The notes below the pieces were generated by a model, which saw only the letters and a list, made by a program, of their open reading frames with translations, did no database searches and was not told the DNA's origin. 64,000 nt of DNA, from positions 1,488,001 to 1,552,000 of the forward strand of contig NZ_CAMKGL010000001.1 in the NCBI RefSeq assembly GCF_946227985.1, read 5' to 3'. Of this stretch, positions 6,498 through 14,815 are shown piece after piece; position 1 is the first letter of the stretch; each line of letters begins with the position of its first letter. The translations under genes and the position numbers were made by a program. The stretch comes from Serratia quinivorans (lineage in GTDB: Bacteria > Pseudomonadota > Gammaproteobacteria > Enterobacterales > Enterobacteriaceae).

Positions 6498-6812
6498 CTA
6501 GCCTTTAATAACCCCATCAAGAAACCAGATGGATAACGTTCGGTGCAATGCATAATATAGTATTTCCTCTTTTTCTCCTTGCTGCCACACAAAATGTGTT
6601 CGCCCATCAATCACATCGTGACAACCTGAGCAGCCGAACACAGCCCAGTAGTCATCGCTCTTGTACCCCATGCCATGGGTGATGCTCGGCAAGTGACAAA
6701 GCACTGTCGTTTCCGGGTTTCCATTGCAAATGCCGGGGATCTGCAGCGTACAGCATTGTCCCCGCGCCGAATCGCGCAGGGCCTTACTCCTAAATGCTGG
6801 TGACTTTCTCAC
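6498..6812 (-). CDS. DUF1364 family putative HNH-like nuclease
   Basis: A 104-residue protein matching the DUF1364 pattern: SKALRDSARGQ-C near the start, IPGICN, a central HLP, GMGYKSDD and a late CSGCHDVIDGR. The Cys and His pairs could bind zinc, as in HNH-type nucleases. These genes sit in the nin-like region of lambdoid phages near recombination genes. It starts where the DUF1367 gene ends (6813). Confidence 0.82.
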   Translation of the reverse strand: MRKSPAFRSKALRDSARGQCCTLQIPGICNGNPETTVLCHLPSITHGMGYKSDDYWAVFGCSGCHDVIDGRTHFVWQQGEKEEILYYALHRTLSIWFLDGVIKG

Positions 6813-7460
6813 TCAATACTCCATCAGCCGATTAACGGCCTGTTCCATCTCATGCTCATCGGCAAAATGTTGCTGTAGCGTCTCGTTCCAGATGACGCCA
6901 GCGACACCGCTATAAACCTTGTCGAACTTCTCCTGGCTCATGTTGACGAAAGCGATACTCCAACGCTGCTTCAACGTTCCGCCGTCCGGATTGGCGGCCA
7001 GGTCATAGAAACCGGCCTTCACCATGACGTGATTGAGATAAGCCTCCGTCGTTTTCACGGCTTCGGCGTCAAAGCGGCGCTGGCGCTGAGCCGCTACGCG
7101 CTGTAGAACACTGTCGGCAATCAGCTTGGTGATATTGTCATAAAGCAGCGGATCGCCAGCCTGCGCCGCCAGCGTCTTCGCCACCTCATGCGCAATCCAC
7201 TTCTCCGGATCGCTAACGAACGTCCAATCTGGCTGCCAATACGAAAAACCCAACTCCAGCAGCTTCCAGAATTTGCGGTGATGCTTTAGGTTCCGGCGGT
7301 CGCCGATAGGTCGCATGGCGATAGGAGTGCCCGTAGGCACCCCTTTCATCGTATCCCTGTCGTGATCTGTCGCGTACTTGATGCCTCCACCTGGTAGCAG
7401 CACACCCAACGCTTCCGTCTTATGCTTTCTCGGGGATTTAGTTCGCGGCGCGGCTGTCAT
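6813..7460 (-). CDS. DUF1367 family phage protein
   Basis: A 215-residue protein with the DUF1367 core PIAMRPIGDRRNLKHHRKFW followed by LLELGF-x-YW. This family is common in lambdoid nin-like regions; its function is not established, though the position suggests recombination or replication. Its start overlaps the stop of the cytosine methyltransferase by four bases (ATGA), so the two are translationally coupled. Confidence 0.82.
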   Translation of the reverse strand: MTAAPRTKSPRKHKTEALGVLLPGGGIKYATDHDRDTMKGVPTGTPIAMRPIGDRRNLKHHRKFWKLLELGFSYWQPDWTFVSDPEKWIAHEVAKTLAAQAGDPLLYDNITKLIADSVLQRVAAQRQRRFDAEAVKTTEAYLNHVMVKAGFYDLAANPDGGTLKQRWSIAFVNMSQEKFDKVYSGVAGVIWNETLQQHFADEHEMEQAVNRLMEY

Positions 7461-9331
7461 GCGGCCTCCTCTTCACGAGCTACGCATAATTCGGGGAGGT
7501 TTGCGCGCACCAGCGCTTCTGCGAACGGAGGTGGTACCGCGTTACCACAGCGGGCTACCTGTTGTGCTTTCGAATATTTCTTGCCTCGATAGTCGCGGTC
7601 GATGATGTACCAATCAGGGAATCCCTGCGCCCGGTAGAGTTCACGTGGCTCAAGCATACGCATGCAGATATCGACGATGATGTAATCACCTACGGGCAAA
7701 TATTGCAGGCGCGGGGCCGGAAATAAATGGCTGTTGTCCGGCACGTCGCTGAACTTATCCATCATGCGAGCACACCACCAAGCACCATAGCGTTGTTCAT
7801 CCGTCAACGGCTCCAGCTCACACTGCGCTTCTGTGAGAGCCAGGCGATCTTTGGTTGTGACTGCTGGGGCTGGCCCATCAACACTAATGGCGGATGCCGT
7901 GCCGTAATACTTCGTCAGGAATGCCTGTACATGACCAATGTGATTACCACTGGCCGTGAGAGTGGGTGCCGGTGTGCGAGTCGGCTTACCATCCCGGCAG
8001 GTGCCGCGTAATTGCACCAAATGTGACGTGCAAATTGCAGTATGTGACTCTGTAGGTACAGTGATCATCGGTTCGTTTACTGGCCGTGGTTTGCCTGAAT
8101 ATGTAGGGCCACCAGCCCCCACAAGTAACGCGCTCGCTAATTGTATCTTTCCACCACCGCCAGGCATTACGGTACCAACGACTTCATCAGCGCGCTGCCC
8201 TGTACTTTTCCCAAATTGGCGCACAACTATCGGTGCAGCGATGGTAAACCCGTGAGTCCGGGTCACTGTTTGCAACGGATCACGTCCAAAGTGTCCACGG
8301 AAGCAATCGTACTTACTCAGATTTGAGGTGTGGTTGCACTTAACGACAAACGGCTCAATCAGCAGGTGCTCAGCCTTGCTTGTGACCGTCGTCAACGGAT
8401 CTAGGGTGGAATACTGTCTCCCATCGCCGCCGAAACCGGTTTGCCCTATTTGAACGATGAACGGATCTGCGCAGTCCAGAACGAAACGATGAATACCCTT
8501 CACGATTCGGCGCAATGTATTGTCAGCCAAATCTTTCTTGCGCCCGAAGATACTACGGGTTGAAATCGACCAGTCTATGCAATCAGCCGTTGTTGGCTCG
8601 GACTTTAGCTGACCTTTCCGCACTGCTTCTGATTTCCGATGATCATGCGTCTGCGCCGGCCAGCGAATGGGTTGCCCATCGCGTCGAATCACCATGAAGA
8701 AGCGCTTTCTGATCGTCGGCGTGCCGATAAGGTTCGCCCGGAGCTCACGGTAATCTACGTTGTACCCTAACCCCGCCACCAGGCGACGCCTGTCATCACT
8801 ACCTTCCGGAATCCCAAGAACCTCGCAGCATTCTCCCAGTGCAGGGTGATCGGCGCTGATGCCGGTGGATAGCATCTCGACAAACGCCTTGAACGTTTCC
8901 CCCTTGCGCGCTGTGCATGGGTACCCTTTGCCTTCTGCATCGATAATCAGCGGGCCCCACGTCTTAAACTCCTCCACATTCTCCAGCATGCCGCAGCGAA
9001 AACCGGTGCGTAGCGCCCAACGAATGACAATCCAGGCCAAGCCCCGGATCTCTTTTTTCACGGGGGTGCCGCCCTTCGCTTTGCTGAAGTGACGGCAGTC
9101 AGGGCTGAACCAAGCTAAATCGACCGGACGCCCTACGGTGGCCGTAACGGGGTCAATGTCGAAGACAGACTCGCAATAGTGCAGCGTGTCTGGGTGGTTG
9201 GTCGTATGCATAGCGATAGCGTTTTCGTCATGGTTAATCGCAATATCAACGCTGCGCCCTGTCGCCATCTCAATTCCGGTACTCGCGCCACCACCACCTG
9301 CAAAATTATCTACAATCAGTCCCTTGATCAT
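7457..9331 (-). CDS. DNA cytosine-5 methyltransferase, phage type
   Basis: A 624-residue C5-methyltransferase. Motif I is DNFAGGGGASTG (residues 8-19, SAM binding). The catalytic Cys79 is in SPDCRHFS, where bacterial enzymes have PCQ. Motif VI is ENVEE (Glu117), motif VIII is RKRFFMVIRR, and motif X near the C-terminus is CGNAVPP. The enzyme is longer than the usual 350-450 residues because of a large segment between motifs VIII and X that would hold the target-recognition region. Likely role: modifying phage DNA to escape restriction. It forms a coupled pair with the adenine methyltransferase upstream. Confidence 0.88.
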   Translation of the reverse strand: MIKGLIVDNFAGGGGASTGIEMATGRSVDIAINHDENAIAMHTTNHPDTLHYCESVFDIDPVTATVGRPVDLAWFSPDCRHFSKAKGGTPVKKEIRGLAWIVIRWALRTGFRCGMLENVEEFKTWGPLIIDAEGKGYPCTARKGETFKAFVEMLSTGISADHPALGECCEVLGIPEGSDDRRRLVAGLGYNVDYRELRANLIGTPTIRKRFFMVIRRDGQPIRWPAQTHDHRKSEAVRKGQLKSEPTTADCIDWSISTRSIFGRKKDLADNTLRRIVKGIHRFVLDCADPFIVQIGQTGFGGDGRQYSTLDPLTTVTSKAEHLLIEPFVVKCNHTSNLSKYDCFRGHFGRDPLQTVTRTHGFTIAAPIVVRQFGKSTGQRADEVVGTVMPGGGGKIQLASALLVGAGGPTYSGKPRPVNEPMITVPTESHTAICTSHLVQLRGTCRDGKPTRTPAPTLTASGNHIGHVQAFLTKYYGTASAISVDGPAPAVTTKDRLALTEAQCELEPLTDEQRYGAWWCARMMDKFSDVPDNSHLFPAPRLQYLPVGDYIIVDICMRMLEPRELYRAQGFPDWYIIDRDYRGKKYSKAQQVARCGNAVPPPFAEALVRANLPELCVAREEEAA

Positions 9332-10209
9332 GCCATTGCTCCCATAGCTGTGGTTAACGTAGTCGCAGTCTGGATAATTGCGGCGTCCGGCATGCCTTCC
9401 AGCTTCAGACGGTTAATGTGGTTGCACAGTTTGTTCTGCAGGTGATCAGGCAATTTGCTTGCAGCCTGAACCTGCCCAAACAAAAAGCGCACTTCTGCCG
9501 GCCATACGGTCACCGACGACTCGGGAATTTTTTCAGGATTAATTTGTGGCTGGAATTGTGGCACCAGGCGCTCAGCTTCCCTGCGAATTTGAACCATGAA
9601 AGCCTCGCCTTGTGCTGTTAACTGGTCGCGGCTGATATAACTGGAAACTGGGCCACGCCATGTTTTATCGAACACCGCGATAGCCGCGCCGAAACCTGCA
9701 CTACTGGCTTCTTGTTTTTCATCCGCCGGCCGGTACCAAAGCGGCACGTCAAAGCCGATGCGGCCGCGAATAAACGCAACGTGATCCGCATCCTCCGGCC
9801 ACCATACTTCCGCTGTCGCTGACTTGATGAGAAACACGTAACGCCCACCGAGCTCCCGCATTTCCTTGGTATGGCGCATGATGCGCCGCATGCCGGTGAT
9901 GTATTCGCCTTCATGCTGCTTCGCTGTGCTGTATGGCGGATTGGCAAACGCGGCGCCGTTCAGACCGCCCAGACGGATAGACCAGTCCTGAACCAACGCA
10001 TTATCTTCTGCCGTGTAATACGCCGCGCATTTGCTGTTTTCTCCATCACTGAAGAGATCCAGCACCAGAGGGCCAAACATCGCATTGATCCCCCAAAAGA
10101 GCGGATCCGGTGTACGCCACTGGTCACCGATTTCTTTCAGAATATGTGAAGGGGCCAGTTTTTGAGCCGTCAACGCCTGAACATATGGCGTGTTTGAAAA
10201 ATCAATCAC
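9328..10209 (-). CDS. phage DNA N6-adenine methyltransferase
   Basis: A 293-residue protein of the phage Dam-like family (PF05869 type). DLFSDGENSKC (residues about 51-61) and the catalytic NPPY (90-93) match the family; the region between them holds the SAM site. The C-terminal 80 residues are extra and predicted helical. Its stop overlaps the start of the C5-methyltransferase. It probably protects phage DNA or affects packaging or gene timing. Confidence 0.86.
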   Translation of the reverse strand: MIDFSNTPYVQALTAQKLAPSHILKEIGDQWRTPDPLFWGINAMFGPLVLDLFSDGENSKCAAYYTAEDNALVQDWSIRLGGLNGAAFANPPYSTAKQHEGEYITGMRRIMRHTKEMRELGGRYVFLIKSATAEVWWPEDADHVAFIRGRIGFDVPLWYRPADEKQEASSAGFGAAIAVFDKTWRGPVSSYISRDQLTAQGEAFMVQIRREAERLVPQFQPQINPEKIPESSVTVWPAEVRFLFGQVQAASKLPDHLQNKLCNHINRLKLEGMPDAAIIQTATTLTTAMGAMA

Positions 10210-10553
10210 AGGCGCACCTCCGAATGTGAAGGCACGAGGCGATAGAACCAGGTGGTTTTCCCTGATTCGTCGTTACGGACAGTACTAACCTGCTTAACCA
10301 AGCCGTGCATAATTGGCGAAATTTCACGGAGACGTGCGCTGATCGCCGTCTGGGTATCACCCTCATCAGGGAACATCTGCGCCAGCAGGTTTTCCAGATC
10401 GCGCAGTGAATGCCAGTCTGCACCGCTGGCTGCCGTGATAACCCGGTTCATTTGAGTATTTGCTTCATCGAATCGGCCCGCCTTACGCAACTTGCGGATC
10501 CCCTCGTTGATGCAACTACGCTCCTTTTCGGAGGCTTGAGGTTTCTGCATCAT
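10206..10553 (-). CDS. hypothetical phage protein, possible winged helix
   Basis: A 115-residue protein in an overlapping run of early genes: four-base overlaps on both sides (RdgC upstream, adenine methyltransferase downstream). The second half ([10 protein letters not shown], then a turn and two short strands) could be a winged-helix DNA-binding fold. Not recognised beyond that. Confidence 0.65.
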   Translation of the reverse strand: MMQKPQASEKERSCINEGIRKLRKAGRFDEANTQMNRVITAASGADWHSLRDLENLLAQMFPDEGDTQTAISARLREISPIMHGLVKQVSTVRNDESGKTTWFYRLVPSHSEVRL

Positions 10554-11692
10554 TGCTCGGCCCCTATGGTCAGCACTGTCCGCGAGCCATCGACACCGGG
10601 CGCAGACAGCACACCACCAGCCTCCATCTGCTCTATCAGCCGCGCAGCGCGGTTATAGCCGATACGGAATTGACGCTGCAGGCCTGAAATCGAAGCGTGG
10701 CCTTTGGCCTGCACAAACTGCACAGCTTCGGGATAGCGCTCATCACTTAGACTTTCGTCATCATCGGCAGCCGTTGAAGCATTGTTCCCAGGGACTACGT
10801 TCGATTCGCCGCCGAGCGCTGCGATAAGGTTGGCAATCAACGCCGACAGCTCGCCGGTCAGCAGAATGAAATCCGCATCAAAACGCTGAGCGTAATCTTC
10901 CCGATCGATATCGTCGTTCTGTTCCAGCAGCACATCGCTAAACTTCAGTTTCTTCAGCGTGCCGTCATCGCTCAACACGAAGTCGATCCGATCCTGCCAG
11001 CCCAGCGCTAGCTTCGTGACCAGCTTACCCGCCTGCAGGTTTGTCGCGATTTCGTCACCGACCAGATCCTGCTTCTTGCAACGGATGATCCCGCCCTCTT
11101 CCAGCACGGCTTTCAACTCGGCCTCATCCTGCAGAACAAAGCCTGCCGGTGCCTGGCCGGAGCGAACCCATTCAGTCACGGTCAGCTCGATCGGGCTTTC
11201 CATGGTCAGCGGCACCACCGGCAGCGAGCCCAGACTTTTGCGCAGCAGCGCCAGCGCATCTTCGGCACGTTTGGCGCTGGCGGCATCAACGACAATTAAC
11301 CCAGCCCCTTCGTTAATCCAGATCTGTGTTTTATGGTGTTTGCTGAAAGCACGCGGCAACAGGCTGTGCAGCACTTCGTCTTTGAGCGCGTCTTTCTCTG
11401 ACTTTTTCAGTTTCCGATGCTGTTCGGCTTCAAGTTTGGCGACTTTCCCGTTCAGCTCGGTTTGAATGACTTCACGCGGGAGCAGTTTCTCTTCGCGCAG
11501 AACCACCAGCAGATGCTGGCCGTTGGCGGTGTGCACAAGCGTTTCGCCTATCGGCGCTACCCATCCAGTTTTAGCCATGTCCTGGCTACCGCATGGCGTG
11601 AACGCAAAAGCGGCCAGCTTTTCTTCCATCCCGGTCAGATCCACACCTCGTGAAAGGCGGTAAACCAGTGCATTTTTGAAGCTAATAGTCAT
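10550..11692 (-). CDS. RdgC recombination protein fused to an FtsK-gamma winged helix
   Basis: A 380-residue protein. Residues 1 to about 300 match RdgC (start [32 protein letters not shown]), a ring-shaped dsDNA-binding protein that limits RecA. After an acidic linker, residues about 317-380 ([20 protein letters not shown], then [13 protein letters not shown]) look like the gamma domain of FtsK, a winged helix that reads the KOPS sequence in E. coli. Host RdgC is about 300 residues and lacks this domain. The start is set by the prophage motif TAAGGACTGACCAATG. Confidence 0.85.
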   Translation of the reverse strand: MTISFKNALVYRLSRGVDLTGMEEKLAAFAFTPCGSQDMAKTGWVAPIGETLVHTANGQHLLVVLREEKLLPREVIQTELNGKVAKLEAEQHRKLKKSEKDALKDEVLHSLLPRAFSKHHKTQIWINEGAGLIVVDAASAKRAEDALALLRKSLGSLPVVPLTMESPIELTVTEWVRSGQAPAGFVLQDEAELKAVLEEGGIIRCKKQDLVGDEIATNLQAGKLVTKLALGWQDRIDFVLSDDGTLKKLKFSDVLLEQNDDIDREDYAQRFDADFILLTGELSALIANLIAALGGESNVVPGNNASTAADDDESLSDERYPEAVQFVQAKGHASISGLQRQFRIGYNRAARLIEQMEAGGVLSAPGVDGSRTVLTIGAEQ

Positions 11693-11705
11693 TGGTCAGT
11701 CCTTA
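11691..11705 (-). repeat. TAAGGACTGACCAAT start-site motif before RdgC fusion
   Basis: An exact copy of the 15-base motif, ending in the ATG of the RdgC-FtsK-gamma gene on the minus strand. Confidence 0.8.
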
Positions 11706-12451
11706 TTCATTTTTGCTTGCGCCACCCTCAGCCGAATTGACTGAAGCATTGCCGCGCCTTTTTGCTCTGTATCGGGGGTGGTCAATCCCCGCTGTTTTCC
11801 AACACCTATCGGTATTTCGGTATGTCCCAGCCTGACGACTGGTTCCGGTATTCGTTCTCCGTCCTGTAGTCTTTTCTCCCACTGCCTGAGCAGCCTCTCT
11901 GCCACTTTTCGCAGCTCAGCAACACCATGGTTGTACTGCTGCATCGCCTTGCGCATATCGGTGACAATCCAGTACAGGATCGGCGCTTTCCATCGGAACG
12001 CTTCAGGGCTGTCGAAATAGCCCCGCCTTGCGCTGTACCGGTCAAACTCCTCCATCACGATATCCACTGTCGGTAGTCTCGCGTCGATCAGCTCTTTCGC
12101 CATGGCCAGCCAGTCCGGTGGTGCAGGGAACGGATAAAACTTTCTTCCCGGCGCTGCCCTGATGGCGTAGTTCAGTTGTTCAGGGTTGATCGTCTCCTGT
12201 AGCAATACCCGCGTCAGCTCCGAACCAAACGCCTCCATGAGCGCCGTCGTGTTCATTCGGCTGACCCATGCCGGCCAGTGGATCGGGTACATGGGCAAAA
12301 TCACCGTCAAGACAATCCCCTGTATCGCTTCCCGCTCCGCCGCCGTAGCCGTATTTTTCTTGTACGGCCTGAATTGCGGCGAGTCCCTGCTTGAAGCTAT
12401 CTGCTGCATTGCCGCCGCCGTTACCGGCTTCGGCCCGTTGCGGTCGCTCAT
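11696..12451 (-). CDS. replication protein P (DnaB helicase loader)
   Basis: A 251-residue protein of the lambda P family. The N-terminal pattern (AAAMQQIAS, then a helix ending in FGSEL), the block PAPPDWLAMAKE and the later YWIVTDMRKAMQQ, ELRKVAERLL and IPEPVV align in order with lambda P. P takes DnaB from the host DnaC and delivers it to O at the origin. The start at 12451 has GAGGA eight bases upstream. It overlaps the O gene by 272 bases in another frame, far more than usual. Confidence 0.85.
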   Translation of the reverse strand: MSDRNGPKPVTAAAMQQIASSRDSPQFRPYKKNTATAAEREAIQGIVLTVILPMYPIHWPAWVSRMNTTALMEAFGSELTRVLLQETINPEQLNYAIRAAPGRKFYPFPAPPDWLAMAKELIDARLPTVDIVMEEFDRYSARRGYFDSPEAFRWKAPILYWIVTDMRKAMQQYNHGVAELRKVAERLLRQWEKRLQDGERIPEPVVRLGHTEIPIGVGKQRGLTTPDTEQKGAAMLQSIRLRVAQAKMNKD

Positions 12452-13238
12452 AGCGCCGTCCTCGCAATTGCTCGTGTTTTAGTGAGCTGATAAATTTTTG
12501 CTGCCACTGGGAGTGGTAATAAACCCGGCCTGTCGGCGTCCAGAAGATCCGGAATTCGTTCAGTAGCTCAGGAGTGAATTCCGCCGCGGTCAAACCGGAA
12601 AGGTGCGCGATTTGCGCAAAGTCGTCACCAGGTACCCAGTCGAGCGACATCGGGAACATACCGAATTGCGGTGCAGGTTGCGGCGCCGGTGGGCGGTTGT
12701 TCAGAATGGCATTCAGGTGTGGGTTTGTTGGTGGCACATCACCGGTTGAATTTTTAGCGTCGCCTAAGAGAGAGAGATCAGTATTTACTAAAGATCCGTC
12801 TTTACTAATGCCCTGAATTTCAGGATACGGATTTTCAGGATACGGTGATTCGTCCGTTTCCTGATTTTCAGGATTCGGATCCAAGCCTTGCGGCGCTTGG
12901 GGCTCATCCACTTCCTGAATTTCAGGATGCGGTTGCGGCGTGTCGAAGACGAAATAGTCGAAACCGTCGGTCACTCCCTTGGCGTCACGCAGTTGGAAAC
13001 GGTGAATAAAACCGACCTGGATCAGTTCGTTCAGCAGTTTGTAAACAGCGTCACGCCCACAGCCGCGAACGCCCTTCTTCTCCTGCCACAGGTGTGACGG
13101 ATTGACTGACCAGCCATCAGGCTTGGACAGCAGATAATGCAGCATTCCTTCAGCCGCCCAGCTCAGCGTTTTATTGCCGATAGCCGCATTGTCGATCATC
13201 GTGAATCCACGCTGGCGGTTGGTTCTTACGATAGCCAT
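12180..13238 (-). CDS. replication initiator O-type protein with DnaT domain
   Basis: A 352-residue protein. Residues about 10-100 form a winged-helix DNA-binding part typical of phage replication proteins. Residues 100-195 are a proline-rich linker whose codons make up the iterons. Residues about 195-258 (DWVPGDDFAQIAHLSG, then FWTPTGRVYYHSQWQQKF) match the C-terminal domain of the primosome protein DnaT. The last 90 residues are Gly/Asp-rich and overlap the P gene. It probably binds its own gene as origin and recruits P-DnaB. ATG overlaps the previous stop by one base. Confidence 0.82.
   Translation of the reverse strand: MAIVRTNRQRGFTMIDNAAIGNKTLSWAAEGMLHYLLSKPDGWSVNPSHLWQEKKGVRGCGRDAVYKLLNELIQVGFIHRFQLRDAKGVTDGFDYFVFDTPQPHPEIQEVDEPQAPQGLDPNPENQETDESPYPENPYPEIQGISKDGSLVNTDLSLLGDAKNSTGDVPPTNPHLNAILNNRPPAPQPAPQFGMFPMSLDWVPGDDFAQIAHLSGLTAAEFTPELLNEFRIFWTPTGRVYYHSQWQQKFISSLKHEQLRGRRYERPQRAEAGNGGGNAADSFKQGLAAIQAVQEKYGYGGGAGSDTGDCLDGDFAHVPDPLAGMGQPNEHDGAHGGVWFGADAGIATGDDQP
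12812..12932. repeat. origin iterons inside the O gene
   Basis: Four related copies of CCTGAATTTCAGGATACGG: 12812-12830, 12827-12845, 12860-12878 and 12914-12932 (last bases vary). Each has a near-palindromic core CCTGAAWTTCAGG. They lie in the linker-coding part of O, as the lambda iterons do, and an AT-richer stretch (about 12750-12810) follows. This is the probable prophage replication origin. Confidence 0.75.
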
Positions 13239-13420
13239 TACTCAGACCTCGAAGCAGAGGCCCCATGTTTGTCACTTTCCCGCGAATAAAACGCCTGCGT
13301 TATCCCTGACAGAGTCCCTGTGATAGCCAAACGCCGGGCTTCATGTCCAGCGATGCCCAGCTTCTTACCAATGAGGCTGGATATCAGTTCTACGGATTGC
13401 GTGGTTGATTGCTGGCTCAT
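13238..13420 (-). CDS. small hypothetical phage protein (60 aa)
   Basis: The start at 13420 has AAAGGAG eight bases upstream and overlaps the stop of the preceding gene (ATGA); a start further upstream lacks such a site. The product is a helical, Ser/Gln-starting 60-residue protein, with its stop overlapping the O start. Not recognised. The tight spacing suggests it belongs to the replication operon. Confidence 0.65.
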   Translation of the reverse strand: MSQQSTTQSVELISSLIGKKLGIAGHEARRLAITGTLSGITQAFYSRESDKHGASASRSE

Positions 13421-13779
13421 AGTGGCAGCTCCTTTGTTGTTGGAAGTGGTGGAAGCCATTCGGGAACCGGCAGGCCGGCAGCCTTCAGTTCGTTATGGAC
13501 GTGCGCCAGCATTTCGGGAGCTTCGGCAAACATAGCCAAAAAGCCCCGGATCGCGGCGACGTTGGTTTCGACTGCAGGGTTGGACGCCATGGCATCAGCG
13601 GCGCTTTTGATCGTTACCGCTTCGCTCTCAGTCCAACGGGTTTTGATCTGGTCCTCACGTACGGCAGCGAAAGGCAGGCCGTTCTTGCCTACCTTCTTGC
13701 GTGACAGCAGTTCCCGGCGAACGCCAGAGGCTATCGCAGCCCCTGCCGTTCCATTGCCTGGCTGGTAAATTGTGGTCAT
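13417..13779 (-). CDS. hypothetical early phage protein (120 aa)
   Basis: The first gene after Cro, in the place where lambda has cII, but it lacks an obvious CII-type helix-turn-helix. The C-terminal half is helical and ends in a Pro/Leu-rich segment (VPEWLPPLPTTKEL). The start is given by the prophage motif TAAGGACTGACCAATG. Function unknown. Confidence 0.68.
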   Translation of the reverse strand: MTTIYQPGNGTAGAAIASGVRRELLSRKKVGKNGLPFAAVREDQIKTRWTESEAVTIKSAADAMASNPAVETNVAAIRGFLAMFAEAPEMLAHVHNELKAAGLPVPEWLPPLPTTKELPL

Positions 13780-13792
13780 TGGTCAGTCCTTA
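13778..13792 (-). repeat. TAAGGACTGACCAAT start-site motif
   Basis: An exact copy of the 15-base motif over the start of the first gene after Cro, minus strand. Confidence 0.8.
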
Positions 13793-13800
13793 CTTCAGTG

Positions 13801-14043
13801 CTAGCAGGCTGGTTTGGTCAGAACCAGGCTTAAATTTTCAGGGTTGCGGCCGTAGTCCGCTGGGTTGTAGGTATATGGGATTTTTGGTGACAAATGGCAC
13901 AGCAAGGCGATGTCTTCAGGTACTCCCTGGGCCCTCCATTTACCCACAGCTTGCCCAGTTCTTGCCTTGCCTTTGGATGGGAATAGACGCCCAATTTCTG
14001 CGTTACTACCAATTTGTTCTTTCAGAATTTCGTAAAGTATCAT
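13801..14043 (-). CDS. Cro-like repressor
   Basis: An 80-residue protein with a helix-turn-helix of the Cro/YdaS type (residues about 10-40: GSNAEIGRLFP, then GQAVGKWRAQGVPEDIA). The start at 14043 is chosen because GGAGGTAAC lies just upstream; an earlier in-frame start lies inside the operators. It is the first gene of the leftward early operon and diverges from the repressor, so it should bind the operators at 14063-14135 and favour lytic growth. Confidence 0.82.
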   Translation of the reverse strand: MILYEILKEQIGSNAEIGRLFPSKGKARTGQAVGKWRAQGVPEDIALLCHLSPKIPYTYNPADYGRNPENLSLVLTKPAC

Positions 14044-14062
14044 TGTTACCTCCACGGCAAGC

Positions 14063-14135
14063 GTAACTAAAGTGTCGAAACCAATCAATAGCACAACGAA
14101 AACAAAGTTTCCAAGGTTAGTGTTACTTTGGTGTC
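14063..14135. promoter_or_regulatory. right operators OR (three sites) and pR
   Basis: Three 14-base sites of form G-N-N-A-(C/A)-N4-G-T-N-N-C: 14063-14076, 14098-14111 and 14122-14135. The same element occurs twice at the left operator. Site 2 lies between a minus-strand TTGGAA (14114-14109) and TATTGA (14090-14085) with an 18-base spacer, a plausible pR for cro. The promoter boxes are weak; the operators are clearer. Confidence 0.7.
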
Positions 14136-14158
14136 CGATTTCAGGTTTGGAGCAAAAG

Positions 14159-14800
14159 ATGACCAGGAGCCTTGGTGAGCGAGTCAGTAAACGGCGAGCT
14201 GATTTGCAAATGTCTCAAGAAGAATTAGCCAAGAAAGCTGGCGTATCACGCGTTGCGATAAGCAAGGCTGAACTCGGCCTGACCAAAAATTTCAATGGCG
14301 ACACCCTTTTCAATGTTGCGCGGGCTCTGCGATGCGATCCGGAGTGGCTTCAAACTGGTAAGGGAAATATCGAGGGACGTACCTCTAATATTGATCCTGA
14401 GCCACAATACACGCCCTATAAACTCCCAGTATTAAATTGGCAATCAGTATTGGAGCAGATTGAGGAGGGCAATAAAAAAGCCGAACAATGGCTGGAAACA
14501 ACCCTGAACGTAGGTAAAGATGCATTTTGGCTGAAAGTAGAAACCGATGCCATGACCTCCCCTATAGGGCTAACAATTCCTGAAGGGATGATGATACTCG
14601 TTAATCCTACTGATAATTTAACTTCTGGTAATTTAGTTATATTTAAGAAGTCTGGGACTCACGAAATATTTTTCAGGAAGTATGTTGAAGAGGCTGGTGA
14701 TCGATACCTCAGACCGCTAAACCAAAACTACTCAATGATTAAGATGGATGGGCAGTACATGCCTGTTGGGGTGGTTGTTGATGCGAAATGGATTCTGTGA
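14159..14800 (+). CDS. prophage repressor, S24-like domain without catalytic dyad
   Basis: A 213-residue CI/C2-type repressor with an N-terminal helix-turn-helix (about 18-40, MSQEELAKKAGVSRVAISKA) and a LexA-like C-terminal domain. In active self-cleaving repressors the motif is D-S-M and a later F-K-K; here they are D-Ala131-M and F-Arg173-K, so both the Ser nucleophile and the Lys base are replaced. The domain would still dimerise but should not cleave itself. The longer upstream frame is rejected because it runs through the operators. Induction probably needs an antirepressor rather than RecA. Confidence 0.85.
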   Translation: MTRSLGERVSKRRADLQMSQEELAKKAGVSRVAISKAELGLTKNFNGDTLFNVARALRCDPEWLQTGKGNIEGRTSNIDPEPQYTPYKLPVLNWQSVLEQIEEGNKKAEQWLETTLNVGKDAFWLKVETDAMTSPIGLTIPEGMMILVNPTDNLTSGNLVIFKKSGTHEIFFRKYVEEAGDRYLRPLNQNYSMIKMDGQYMPVGVVVDAKWIL

Positions 14801-14815
14801 GAGGACAATAAATAA

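Noticed and set aside
13417-13779. CII-like activator
   Set aside because: It has the right place but no CII-type helix-turn-helix or C-terminal tetramerisation pattern.
14072-14158. Longer N-terminus for the repressor
   Set aside because: It would be translated through the operator sites and has no homology in the family; the ATG at 14159 gives the usual repressor start.
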